Origin: Heterobasidion occidentale
Lineage: Eukaryota > Basidiomycota > Agaricomycetes > Russulales > Bondarzewiaceae
Reading direction: 5' to 3'
Length of the DNA: 64,000 nucleotides
NCBI GenBank assembly: GCA_039111635.1
Contig: JBCAQO010000009.1
Location: 1,798,001-1,862,000, forward strand
Shown: positions 1 through 10,650 of the stretch, one piece after another
Layout of the letters: each line of letters starts with the position of its first letter
Numbering within the stretch: position 1 is the stretch's first letter
Made by a program: the position numbers and the translations under genes
Notes under the pieces: generated by a model
The model's input: only the letters and a program-made list of their open reading frames with translations
Told to the model about the DNA's origin: nothing
Databases searched by the model: none

Positions 1-2037
1 CGTTACCGGCAGCGGCGGCCCAGATTGCTGCTCATCAGCCTCCGATGCCCACATCTCATACCCCGACAGGTCAGTATTTCGCACAATGATCATTAGTTTG
101 AGGCTCACCCGTTGCCAGTGCCCCAGCCTGCGCAACCTCCTCCGCACGCCCCTCCCATCCCACCGGTCGCTGCAGTATGGGGCACCCAAAGAGGTTCTGC
201 GCTCGTTGCAGAGCGCGAAGGTGTACCGCCCGGACGAGAGACTCTTCGGGGGGGTGGGCCTCCACCTCGCGCAAGCGCCCCCCTTCGAGGGACCACCCCA
301 CTGCCAATCCCTCAACGAGCAATGAATCGTACATCAGCACCCCCGCCAACACAGAGACGAGGAAACACACCTATGCCAGCCGTGGGGCATGTGAATCGAG
401 GGTCAAGAGGCATAGCATCAGCCTCGGGCGTCCCCATGCAAGTATCACTTGGTCGCGAGAGAGAGTCGTCCGTCGCGCCGATGGACCGAGGACCCGCTCA
501 TTCAGCAGGTAGGAAGTGTGTCCTGTACTTAGAATATCAGCTCACGGACGAATAGACAGGCAAGGGTGGATGAAAGCCTTACTTGACAGGGTGTCGAAGC
601 TTGAATTGAACTCCCCAGGCTACAGAGCGCGGCCGACGGGGTTCCGACAATGCTGGTGGAGTCCATATCGCGCGAGCTGAAGGTCCTGCGTGGGGAATTT
701 GACAAAGCGGTGGGGAGGAATAATGATCTTGAACGTCAACTGGCAGAGATGAGAGTCGAAATTGATGAGATGAAGGCAGAGGTTGAGAAGTCCAAGAGGG
801 TACCGGAGGTACAAGACGAAGGCCGGCGGAACAATATCCTGTCGGTAAGTCCTCAAAATAAGATTCGGGAGGGTCACCCACGCTCATGGATACCCGAACG
901 AATATAGAAAACCGTGCGGTTGGTCATGTATGATTGGATGGCCATCCCGCGCAATAGCGGGGTGCTTCCGGATCCTCTCCCCATCAACACTAAAGGGGAA
1001 CGCGAATATTGGTTGACTGATGGAAATGCTGTAGAAGGAAAAAATGTCTTACGACCCGGCTGGGCAGATCCTTGGCTCGCTAATGAGATCGGGTGGGCTC
1101 GACATGTTGCGGAGTGTGTCAAGATGGACGGCGCGCGTTGGAACCCTGATGCACAACAAACTGACTTGTTCCAACTCTCGACAACGACAATCATCAGTTC
1201 TATCCGCATCTCCTTTTCAGGCTGGGCAAAGGCGTACAAGAAGTCAAAAAAGCCTGTCGTTGATCAGGCCGCCCATAGGCAGAAGCAGCGACGTAACGGG
1301 CGCAAGTCCATGGTCAGTTTCAACTTCTGTTGTTAGGGAGCTAAAAATACTCACTGACAAATTTGCAGAAAGCACTTAGTCGCAAGAAGTACCGGGAACA
1401 AGTTCCCGAGGCCGCGGGAGCCGACTGGGCATTTATCAAGGAGGCTATGTATCAGTCTACCGATGAATCGGTCGAGGATGAACTCAACAATCAAGACGAC
1501 ATTCCCGCTGTGGATCCAGACACTGAAGACGAAGGGCCTGTGTCCCGCAAGGCCCTTAAGCCTGTGAAAAATTCAGTCAAAAAGCATAAGCTTGTGTCGC
1601 CAGTTGCGTACATTACGCGGCCTCCGTCCTACCGCACGCTTCAGGTACATATTTGTCTCCACTTAGAGCCGAGACGCTAATTGTGCTTCCGTCGGCAGGT
1701 GAACAAGGTCCTGGACAAGATTGATAGCGTAGCCAGGGCAAATTCAAGCCCACACACACGCGTATATGGAGAGCTGAGGGAGAAGGACTTACCAGTCAAC
1801 AGAAAAGGTGTCAAAGCCAAGATCCCTCGCGCCAAGGTCGACTCGGACTGGCTTGCAGCCCATCCCGACAATGATACCCCTCTGCGGATAGACGACTTTG
1901 ACCAGGACGAGGGCATGCACAGCGATGCAGGCGAAGAAGACGATTTGTATGGTGATTACGAAGCGGAGGCAGCGGTGATGCCTGGGACGAAGAAGGGTTA
2001 TGGCAGATTGATCAAGCCTACCAAGATGGGGGTGTGA
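1..2037 (+). CDS. Transposon accessory gene, 5'-partial, hypothetical protein
   Basis: Spliced gene entering from the left edge. Supported exons lie roughly at 97-509, 557-844, 908-1312, 1369-1644 and 1699-2037, each bounded by GT and AG. The exon 1 frame near the edge is uncertain. The product begins with a Pro/Ala-rich low-complexity stretch, followed by a coiled-coil-like segment near 650-844 (heptad-like SISRELKVLRGEFD). Next comes a Trp-rich block (ADPWLANEIGW), a Lys/Arg-rich stretch and an acidic C-terminus ending at TGA 2035. It converges on the transposase gene, the two stop codons lying about 100 bp apart, which is the two-gene layout often seen in agaricomycete Tnp2 elements. I do not recognise a catalytic domain; a DNA-binding or transposition-accessory role is inference from position only. 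Confidence 0.55.
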
Positions 2038-2142
2038 CTTACCGAGATTCTGTAATTTAGTTGTCTTCCTCCAAGTCGTAAATATTGGGTTCTTGAGTCA
2101 ACTACAAAAGAATAAAATATGATTGGGAGATAGAAATTTAGT

Positions 2143-5100
2143 TTAAGGGGTGCTCACATGGTCTAGTGACACAGTTGCCCATGCCGTGCGATTATCTGCC
2201 AGGGGGATCTCTGCTAGGGCAAAAAGACCGCACAGGCGGTGTGGTTCAATGATTTCGGGAGCGGAGAACTCGTTGAAATTCCATATTGCGATCCCTAGGT
2301 CAGTTTCGCTGGCACGAGCACATTGAGAGGATCACTATGTGATATTAAGAAAATCACTTACCGATCGGACCACGGCATCAGCGGCAAATTGTTCTTCTTA
2401 AAGCGGGCAATGATCACTAGAGTTGTTACCAGCGAGGGGAGGGACACATCGCGACGGTCGTGTTGAATATGAAAAATGTGGAGGATGCGCACCGCTTGAC
2501 GGCCATCGATAAACGCATATGAGACGCCCTTGCCTCGATGCGACGTGCTTGTACCGAAGCGTGTACCATTCACCGAGAGATGCGACAACGAGAGGACATT
2601 GGTCCCCACAAATGGTTCACCACCCTTCCAGCTTTGAGTGTTTGAAACTAGGGTGACAGCGGACGCCCAGAGTGTCCGTAGAAATGAGAAGACAAGATCA
2701 TACGCATTTCCGGCGCCAATTTGAATTGCTTTAAGATCAACACGCTTCTTAATCCGAGGAAGTTCGATCTTGTGAGAGTCTAAACAGGTTGGAAAGAATA
2801 AGTGTTTCATGATGACGACGGTGCAGTGTGTCTGCTTTTGTTTGATCACACCGGACTCCGAATGTTTGTGAAGTGAAGAACATAGACTCACTTGCTGGCC
2901 CCGCCCAATACGCGCGACTCGCTATCATATCGAGTAGATTTTCCCTCGTGCGATGTGGTTTCTTATCTCCTTTGAGATAGTTCCGCAACTTGCTGATCGC
3001 GACTAAGTCATCTTCGGTCTTCTCATGAAGGTCCTCGATGGCACTTATCTAGACTCAGACCGTAAGCTGTACCCTTGTATCTCATCACACCAAAGGCACT
3101 TACCAAGTCATAGATCAGGATATTCTTGATCCAGCTTCGCATCATTGTAGACTCAAGCTCTCCGCCGGTATGTCCATTAGTGTTGACTTTTACGAGGCGC
3201 CCGTTGTTGGCCTCATGTCCGAATAGCCAAAACCCATAAACGGGACCTAGCCAATAAATGAAAGCATCACCATGGGTCAGCAGATGAAAATTCGGGGTGA
3301 GGTGGCAATGCATCAGTGACCACGCACGGCATGCGCGCGCATGCAATTCTTGAGCCCGCCGAGCTTCATCCGGCGTTATGGACTGTGCTGTCCAGATCCG
3401 AATTGCAGCGCATGCATCGAGGACTGTCTTGTAATGCCGCCGGTAATTTCTGTCCATGCTTATGTCGTCCTCTTCGATGGTTGCGGGATCAAGATGCTCG
3501 CCTGACTGCCGAGCGAGGTGAAGACGATAGGCTGTCCGACGCTCTCGGAGGAGCTTCTCAGTTCTAAGGAAGGCAGCTCCGGCCTTTGTGCGCGCACTTG
3601 GTCTAGGCGAGTCGCAATTGGAAATTACGCCATCGTGCTGCCATGCATAATATAGCGCGACGGGCAACACCGCCGCTAGGTTGCGCCATTGGTCTGCCTT
3701 GAGACTACCCGAGATCTGAAGCAGATGAAATCAGCAGTTATCCTCCACTTGACAGTAAGGTGCTACCTTCGCTGGTACCCTGCCAATCTCGGACGGCCAC
3801 CATATTGACCCCAAGAATTTCCCTAGCTTCTCGTAGGGATCGTTTGTCCGACTCCGTCGTGTTAGCATGCCGCCAACCACGAGAATTTGCTGAACGATAT
3901 GCTTGACCTCACCTGAAGGTTCTCAGAAGTAATCAGTGATCAGTGAGATGAGGGTGAATAATGAGAGGAGCCATGGCAGTGTCAACAGCCTACTTCTGAT
4001 GGACATCACTAAACTGTTCCTCTGCTTCGGTTCTGAGCTGTCGTGGAAAAGGAACACAACTGTTCCTCGGCTTCGGTTCTGAGTCATCATGGAAAAGGAA
4101 CGCACCAAGAAACACGGCATGCATGAAATCGACAGGAGAATCCCGAGCGGGCATCCATCCTGGTAGACCGGTAAATGTTGACCAGCTGACGCCGCGATCT
4201 TCTTCGATCCGCTCACGCTCTTGAGGACCCGCACCCTTCCACCGATAAGCATACTTGATGAACCGGCGATCGTCTCGCATGATAAACTCTGCAAGGTATG
4301 ACATAGTGAATTTGCACCAGATGTAAGAAGAAAGGAACTCACTATCACGGTTGAAACAATCCTCGCACACGAGCGAGGAGAAAGGTTGATAACAAAATGT
4401 GCACATGAAGTCTTCGGATTTGTGACCACGAAGACCCGTAAGTTTTCGGCTAGCCGGTAAGTCAGATGTGTTGATATACAACATGGCATTCACGGGGAAA
4501 TGCTCGGTTGCCTGTGCGCCATGAATGCGCATGGCAACGCCTACGAGCACACAGATCAGTTGATTGTACGCTGAGATTTGCTTCTTTCCCTTCGAACAAC
4601 ATGCTCACCTTCGTACAGCTCCTGCAATTCTCGGAACAGCGGCTCTGTCAGGCCATTTAGTTGCTCCAAGGTGGGCTCTTGAGGGCCAGGGATAACACAA
4701 TACAATATTGTCTCTTGTGGGAGGAAACGCTTCGAGCGAGGATTGTTGAGGATGGTAATATAGATTGCACCGGTGGAGTATGCGCGGGAACGCTTCGTGG
4801 GAGAGAACCTGAATTGAAGGAAGCTTGAGAAGTTCGGAGTAATGGAGGTGGTCACCGGACATCACTTACCAGTCGATGTTGATAGAGAGAAGGAGACCAC
4901 AAGGTAGGGACACGAACCGTTGTTGTTTCTCTTCCACTAACACATCCTCAACGCCCCACTGGGAAACGGCACTACGGACCTTCCGTCGTTCCAGCCCGCA
5001 CGCGACCGCACGCCAGCCCCAGCCATCAGTTATGTCGCCCAAGACCCAGTGGGGATCATGGTATGCGTCGAGAGGATCTGCCGGTGCATGCAAGGGCGGG

Positions 5101-6348
5101 ACCTCACCGACTTCGTCGATCCCTGGTATCCGCCAATGCTGGAATTCATCATACTTACCGGGCCGTAGGAGGAACCGTTGAATCATGGGCTTGATCGGCG
5201 CCGTTGGTAGGACTCGAAGAGGGGATCGTTTGAGTTGACCGTCGGTGAGTACCTTGACACTGTACAGTTGCCCGGAGCAGTCAGGTCGCTTACACGATGG
5301 TCCATCGAGTTCATGCAGTTCAGTTGGTTCATGTCGAGCCCAGCACACGTCGCAGAGAAAATAATATACTATATATTGATTGGGGTCGATACGCAGGCGC
5401 CGCTCGGCAGTGAGAAGGGTGCGCGCCATGTTCTTCAGACCGCGTACTTCGACGCCAGTCCTTCGTTGGAAAGCGGCGCAGGACTCCTGCATGCTGTCGA
5501 GGTACGATTTGATGGCCTCCTGCGTAGATCCGTGACAAGCAGCAAGTAGATAGGCCGTGATATACGCATTGCGAATCACTGGGTCTTCGTCAAATGCAGG
5601 GGAGAGGGCACAGTCGTCCTCGATGGGATTTGGGCCAGGGTCGAAGATAGCGTCAAAGAGTGCCTCCCTCGTTTGATAGAGGGGGTGGGCTTCAAGGTCG
5701 GCCAAGGGCTCGTCTTCGTCAGAGTCTGGAGGAGTGTGCCCTGGAGAGTCGAATAGTCCGTCGGGGTTGAGGTCTGAGCGGGGGGGTGGCACAGCATTCG
5801 TCGGTGAGCCCGAGCGAGACATGTAGCCAAGAGAGTCGTTGTCGTCTGAGAAGGTTGCATTGTTGTCGTGAAGGGGAGGGACGTCATTATCGTAAGTGTG
5901 CCCCGACGTCGAGGCTGAAAGAGGACGCGCTTCAGCGCCGGTGTCCGTGTCAGGATCAAGAGCATATATGCTCTCTACATCGTCGTTTTCCTGTGTAAGA
6001 CCTATTGAAATGTGAGATATAAGTATCCTGAATGAGTGTAAGAAGTTATTGAGGAAGAGAGGACTCGCCGTGCCCCGTCCATGATTCATCAACGTCCTCG
6101 TAGTCTCCCCCATATCCTTCTTCCACCTCCAATTCCGCTGCGTCGGGTGATTCTTCGTGTTCTGGCTTCAATAGCACGTTCCTTTTGAGGGAGACAGGAA
6201 TTTGCAGGCGTTGTTCATTGATGCGTTGACGTTCCATGTGTCGGTAGATGGTGCGGCGGTGCTGGCGGAAAGGCGGGTTGTGCGTGCGGCACGGTTCACA
6301 AGGGCAGAAGTCGTATCGAGCATCTGCTTGCTTCCAGCCCGAGGACAT
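2143..6348 (-). CDS. Tnp2-family (CACTA/En-Spm class) transposase
   Basis: Multi-exon minus-strand gene starting at ATG 6348 (MSSGWKQADARYDFCPCEPC). It encodes a cut-and-paste transposase of the Tnp2/Plavaka type widespread in Agaricomycetes. In order: a Cys-rich N-terminus; an acidic region; a putative zinc-binding segment CDVCWARH followed by CKRPDC (about 5.3 kb); the conserved PCGLLLSINIDW exon ending near 4871; the YSTGAIYITILNNPRSKRF block; a second Cys cluster (CTFCYQPF, CEDCF) near 4.36 kb; DSPVDFMHAVFLG; and a C-terminal part with SLMHCHLTPNFHLLTHGD and YGFWLFGHEANNG near 3.2 kb. The first intron appears to be GC-AG (6068-6002). With introns removed I see no stop or frameshift, so the element may be recent or still active. 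Terminal inverted repeats were not found by eye; the left end lies outside the window. Confidence 0.85.
4014..4105. repeat. Two 46-bp tandem copies inside a transposase intron
   Basis: Two adjacent copies of a 46-bp unit starting ctgttcctctgcttcggttc (4014-4059 and 4060-4105), differing at a few positions. They lie between the exon ending in the residues HAVFLG (donor near 4109) and the exon beginning EVKHIV, so they lengthen an intron rather than the protein. Confidence 0.8.
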
Positions 6349-6361
6349 TGGTGAGAAATTG

Positions 6362-6861
6362 AGTGTTTATTAATGATATATATAAGGCACATGAGGGGGA
6401 GTCGACAAGGAGGGAGGACGACTTAGACAAAATTCGTCGCGTCCGAGGACGCGCACCCATGACGTGGCCGTTAAATTGGATTGGCCGTCGTGGCGTCTGT
6501 ACCGACTCGGAGATACTGGGAAAATATTGGATCTCAGAGATATTCGCAATATATTTGGGATATATTTGGTCTATATCCGAAATATCACGTTGATAAATTT
6601 CGGGGCAATGTCCGGTGTGGATCAGTTCTGCGAATGTCTTCGCAAGCATTCTCTATCGCCTTGGTCTGCAAAAATCCACTCTAACTACGCCGTCCTGCAT
6701 GAGAGTCGAGTTTGAGCAGCCTGATCTCGTGCTAGTCCAGAAACACCCGTGCTCTTTCCAATAAAATCCTTTCTGGCCACCATCATCCAGATGTCTTGTT
6801 GGACATAAAACCAGGAGTTCCGTCTCGTCCACCGTCAGGGAACTCACCGTTCTCTGCTGAC
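6362..6861. other. Transposon 5' flank and sedolisin A upstream region
   Basis: No gene seen. At 6525-6600 there is AT-rich sequence with repeated ATATTTGG/ATATTCGC-like steps, which may be the subterminal repeat region of the element whose transposase starts at 6348. I could not identify a CACT-type terminus or a target duplication. Sedolisin A begins at 6862. Confidence 0.3.
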
Positions 6862-9042
6862 ATGGCCATAGTCCTCACCGTCTTGTTCAGCATTCCTCCC
6901 TGCGCGTGTGCTTCGAGCGCTTCTCTGTACCCCGACATGCGTGTGCACGAGCGTATTGACAGACCTCCCGGAGGCTTCGTGCACAGGCGACCTCGTGCCC
7001 GCGCAGCACACGCTGACCCTGCGTCTCGGGCTCGCCCAGAGCAACTTCAAAGGCCTCGAGGACGCGCTGTACGCAGTCAGCACGCCAAGCAACCCGCGAT
7101 ACGGACAGCACCTCTCGAAAGAGGAGGCCGAGGCATTCATCGCGGCCCACGCCTGAGACCGCCGCCGCCGTGGATAGATGGCTCGCGGCTCACGCCTCGC
7201 GTCACACAAGGCCTCGCCCGCGGGCGACTACATCCACGTCAACGCGACGGTCGCGCAGGCCAGCGAGCTCATGGCCGCGAACTTTGCGAGCTTTACCCAC
7301 CAGGAATCCGGAGAGACCGCCATACGGACGTTGGAGTATTCGATCCCCGCCGCCTTGAAGGACCATGTCAGCTTTATTCACCCCACCGTCTCATGCGTAC
7401 GCCCCGCTCTGTCTCTTTATCTCGTGTCGCTAATGCAGAATGTTTCGACTCGATTTCAATTGTGCAGGTTTCCCGTGAGGAGTGCGATGCGGCCCGTGAA
7501 GAAAACGACGCTGAAGATGAAGTCCGACATGTATATCAACTCGACAGTGAGGCCGGTGCCGGAGGTCTACAATGGAACCGTTGCACCCTCTACTCTCCGG
7601 GCACAGTACGGAATACCCGATGGCCTCGCGACAAAGGCCATCAACACAATCAGTGTTCTTGGTTTTGGAAACAGCTGGGCCAGCGAGGCGGACCTGAAAG
7701 TATGTTTTCTCACTGTGAAAGTGCATGCTCGTGTGTCAACGACTATATGAACAGCTGTTTCTCGCGGATCTCCAGCCTGGCTCATCGTCATCGGGCACTT
7801 TTAATGTCTATAGCACAGACAGGGATTTAGATCCTACACATCACGATTACACAGCAGAAGCTGTAAGCGATCTCGTTCACGACATTCGTACCGGTTTGCT
7901 TTCAGATTTAAACCACCTTGTTGTCAGAACCTTGGTATTCAATACACTGCTGGCCTTGCATTGGGCGTCGAACCTGCCTACATCTCTGTTGGTGAAGACG
8001 GCGTTGACGGATTCTTAGCCGAGGCTTCCTTTCTCCTGGCACAGCCTTATGTGCCACAGGTGTGTACAATACACTTGATGCAATTGTCGATTCTTAGCGT
8101 CATGCCGACGAACCAGGTCATGATTACATCACGCGGTATCAACGAGGAAGACATTTCGCCTAACCTTGCCGAGTGAGTCCTATACTCTTGCGCCGCCATC
8201 ATCTCACTCAGCATCAACCTAGACGTCTGTGCAAGTATTACGCTTTCTTGGGTACGCGCGGCGCCTCGATCTTGTTCGCGTCTGGAGATGGCGATGCTTC
8301 AGGTGTTCGTGTCCAAGACTGCGACAAATTTCGACCAGTCTTCCCTGCAACATGCCCCTTGTACACTCGTCTGACACTTTCACCGCCTTGGGCGTACTCA
8401 TCAAGTGCGCCTTAGTGTAACCGCTGTCGGAGGCACCACAGGCACGAACCCTGAGGTCGCAGCTCCCTTCTCGTCAGGGGGCTTCTCCCGCTTGTTCAAT
8501 CGCCTATACATCCAGGACAGTGCAGTCGGCGCTTATTTGGCAAAACTTGGCAAAACTCATGAAGGACGATTCAATCCAAACGGGCGTGCATATCCTGATG
8601 TCTCTGCCCAAGCCAAGGACATCATCATCACCTTGAAGGGCGAAGTGACTACTGTGGACGGAACCAGTGGCTCGAGCCCCATCTTCGCCAGCATCATCTC
8701 TCTGCTGAACGACGAACTCAGTGTCGCAGGGAAGCCGCCTCTTGGATTCTTAAATCCCATGATATACGAGTTTCCGCATATTTTCAATGATATAACATCC
8801 GGTTCGTGCCCTTTGCTGTTATAAATACGTATTCTATGAATGCATGCTCTATCTCACAGGTAATCATCCGGGATGCGGCACCCACGGGTTCTCTGCCACA
8901 TCTGGATGGGATCCCGTGAGTTGTGACTGTCGGCCTCCCCCTCGATATGACTGACCGTCGTACCGCGTAGGTCACTGGCCTTGGGTCGCCGAATTACACC
9001 GCCTTTAGGGATCTCGTTGAATTCATCACTAAGTATAGTTGA
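6862..9042 (+). pseudogene. Sedolisin (S53 peptidase) copy A, catalytic Asp replaced
   Basis: Divergent member of the sedolisin/tripeptidyl-peptidase cluster. It has a short hydrophobic N-terminus, a pro-kumamolisin-like prodomain (TLTLRLGLAQSNFKGLEDAL; YGQHLSKEE) and a catalytic domain ending VTGLGSPNYTAF, stop 9040-9042. In the family the catalytic triad is Glu and Asp in ExxxD, Ser in GTS, plus an oxyanion Asp. Here the ExxxD site reads E-A/N-L-G (exon junction near 7951), so the catalytic Asp is Gly. The oxyanion Asp (ASGDGDASG) and Ser (DGTSGSSP) remain. The first intron of all the other copies (between KEE and VEA) is cleanly absent. Frame breaks occur near 6985 and 7150-7200 in the prodomain. 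I read it as a decayed or non-catalytic copy; the indels could be sequence errors but the Asp-to-Gly change is a substitution. Confidence 0.75.
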
Positions 9043-10556
9043 TAGACAAAATATCTCGACTTAATCAGGGTCCGTGCGTTTTGAACGGCATCAGATTCAA
9101 CCACGCCTTTGTTCCATCTTGTGAGATGTCCCTATGGAATTTTGATGTGTTTGAGCTTGGCTTCACAGATATACCAATGCATCTATATTCATTTTTCACG
9201 AGACGCCAGGCGCCAAGTTTCATTCCGCCGAGGTCAGCTAGACATGGTCGACGCCCATCGGTGCATCAAAAGATAGTCAAAAGATCGTCTCTCTCGGGAC
9301 GATTGTCGAACTTAATCGCGACAGAGGGGAGATCGAAACAACCCCGAACATTTGACAGGTGGAGGCACAAGGTCTGCTCATGCTCTCGAGTCGATCCACC
9401 AGTGCATTTGCTCGGATCAGTTCAAAGACTGTACACAAGAGGAAACGAAAGCATCAATTTCAATACGAAGAACTTGAAGCGCGATCCGCTTGCACAGCCA
9501 AAAATCGGAGTGAATTGTGAGGCGAGCTTTGAATGATTTTGGACCCTGAAAGCCTAAAGGCCTGATCCAGCACAAAGATGCAGAATGGCAGGACCAGGGC
9601 CAGCAGAATTCTGGTTGTCAGATCGAACAGCGGCATCGCCGTGGCTGAACATCCCACGCGCAGATCGCCCTACAGTACTCCTACAAATCGCGTGAGGCAT
9701 GACCGTGTGATGATCCTCATCCAGGGGTCTTTCCATCGAGCCAACACTCTCTGTCAGTTGTTACGGGGAGACGAATGGAAGGCATCCAGCTTGGCGACTC
9801 TTCGCATGATCAGACCAGCTGAGTCGCTCACCGCCTCTCACCGCACGGCCGCTTCAGGTGCTACATCCAGCGTCTCCAGAGAAAGGATTGGGCGTATTCA
9901 GGCCAAGTTCATGAGATCAAGGTGCCCAGATGGAGTTCTCAGTGAGGTTATTTACTCGAAAGGTGAGCAACACTGAACCCAAGACCATAGCGCGGAAGCA
10001 AAAGTGATGGCCACGCATGTGCCGCCAATGGCCGCGCAGCGTGAGAAATTTCCACTTTTGGAACCGGAAAGATTCGCTGTGGACGTTTAGAGCGATTTCC
10101 CCACCCTTCAAAGGCCTGAGCTTGTTGTTCACATCTAGTCCTATTGTGATATCATCCTCCAAGGCAACTATCACATCGCGTTAGCTCCGGAAAGTCCATT
10201 GCAACGCCTCTTCTCAAATCAGAATGAGTATCCGCTGCCATCATCATGGCGGATGGTCACGAATCCGTTAGCCCCAAGGTAGGAAGTGTTTTTTCCTGTC
10301 TTTTCACTGTAAATTCCCGGAGCTGGTAGCTTTCTGAGGTGAGTCTGCTGCCAATTTTACGGCGATGCTATGAGCTGACCAAGTCTAGAGCGATGTTTCT
10401 TTTCACCAAGTCTAGCGCCCCCGTTGCCTGTGCGGTCTTCCTTGATGTATCACCATGAACATCGTCGACGATATTATAATAGATCAGATTGTTCATCTTC
10501 TTCTTTTCGTAATGCGCACATGGTACACAGCACCCTTCAATTTCGACCCTTCGTCG
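9043..10556. other. Intergenic, no supported gene
   Basis: Between sedolisin A and the promoter region of sedolisin B. The longest open frames (9039-9536 and 9578-9976, +) lack recognisable domains, repeats or plausible intron context and look like chance ORFs. Confidence 0.4.
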
Positions 10557-10585
10557 TCGTCGGCAGGCCTCACCTTTTCTATAAA
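10557..10585 (+). promoter_or_regulatory. Sedolisin B core promoter: shared motif plus TATA box
   Basis: TATAAA at 10580-10585, about 65-70 bp before the ATG at 10651, preceded by tcgtcggcaggcct (10557-10570). The same motif-TATA arrangement precedes sedolisin F (55402-55430), and a variant (CGGCAGGTCT on the minus strand near 28655) precedes copy E. Confidence 0.6.
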
Positions 10586-10650
10586 GCAGACACTCTCACC
10601 TTCCATTGATCTCAGAGACCCTTCCTCCCCATTCTCTGCTTTTCTCCGAC

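Noticed and set aside
4014..4105. Frame disruption of the transposase by a tandem repeat
   Set aside because: The repeat lies between a good donor (gtgcgttcc after the residues HAVFLG) and an acceptor before EVKHIV, so it is intronic.
9039..9536. 165-codon ORF downstream of sedolisin A
   Set aside because: No recognisable domain, no duplicate in the other sedolisin loci, and it begins inside the 3' flank of copy A.
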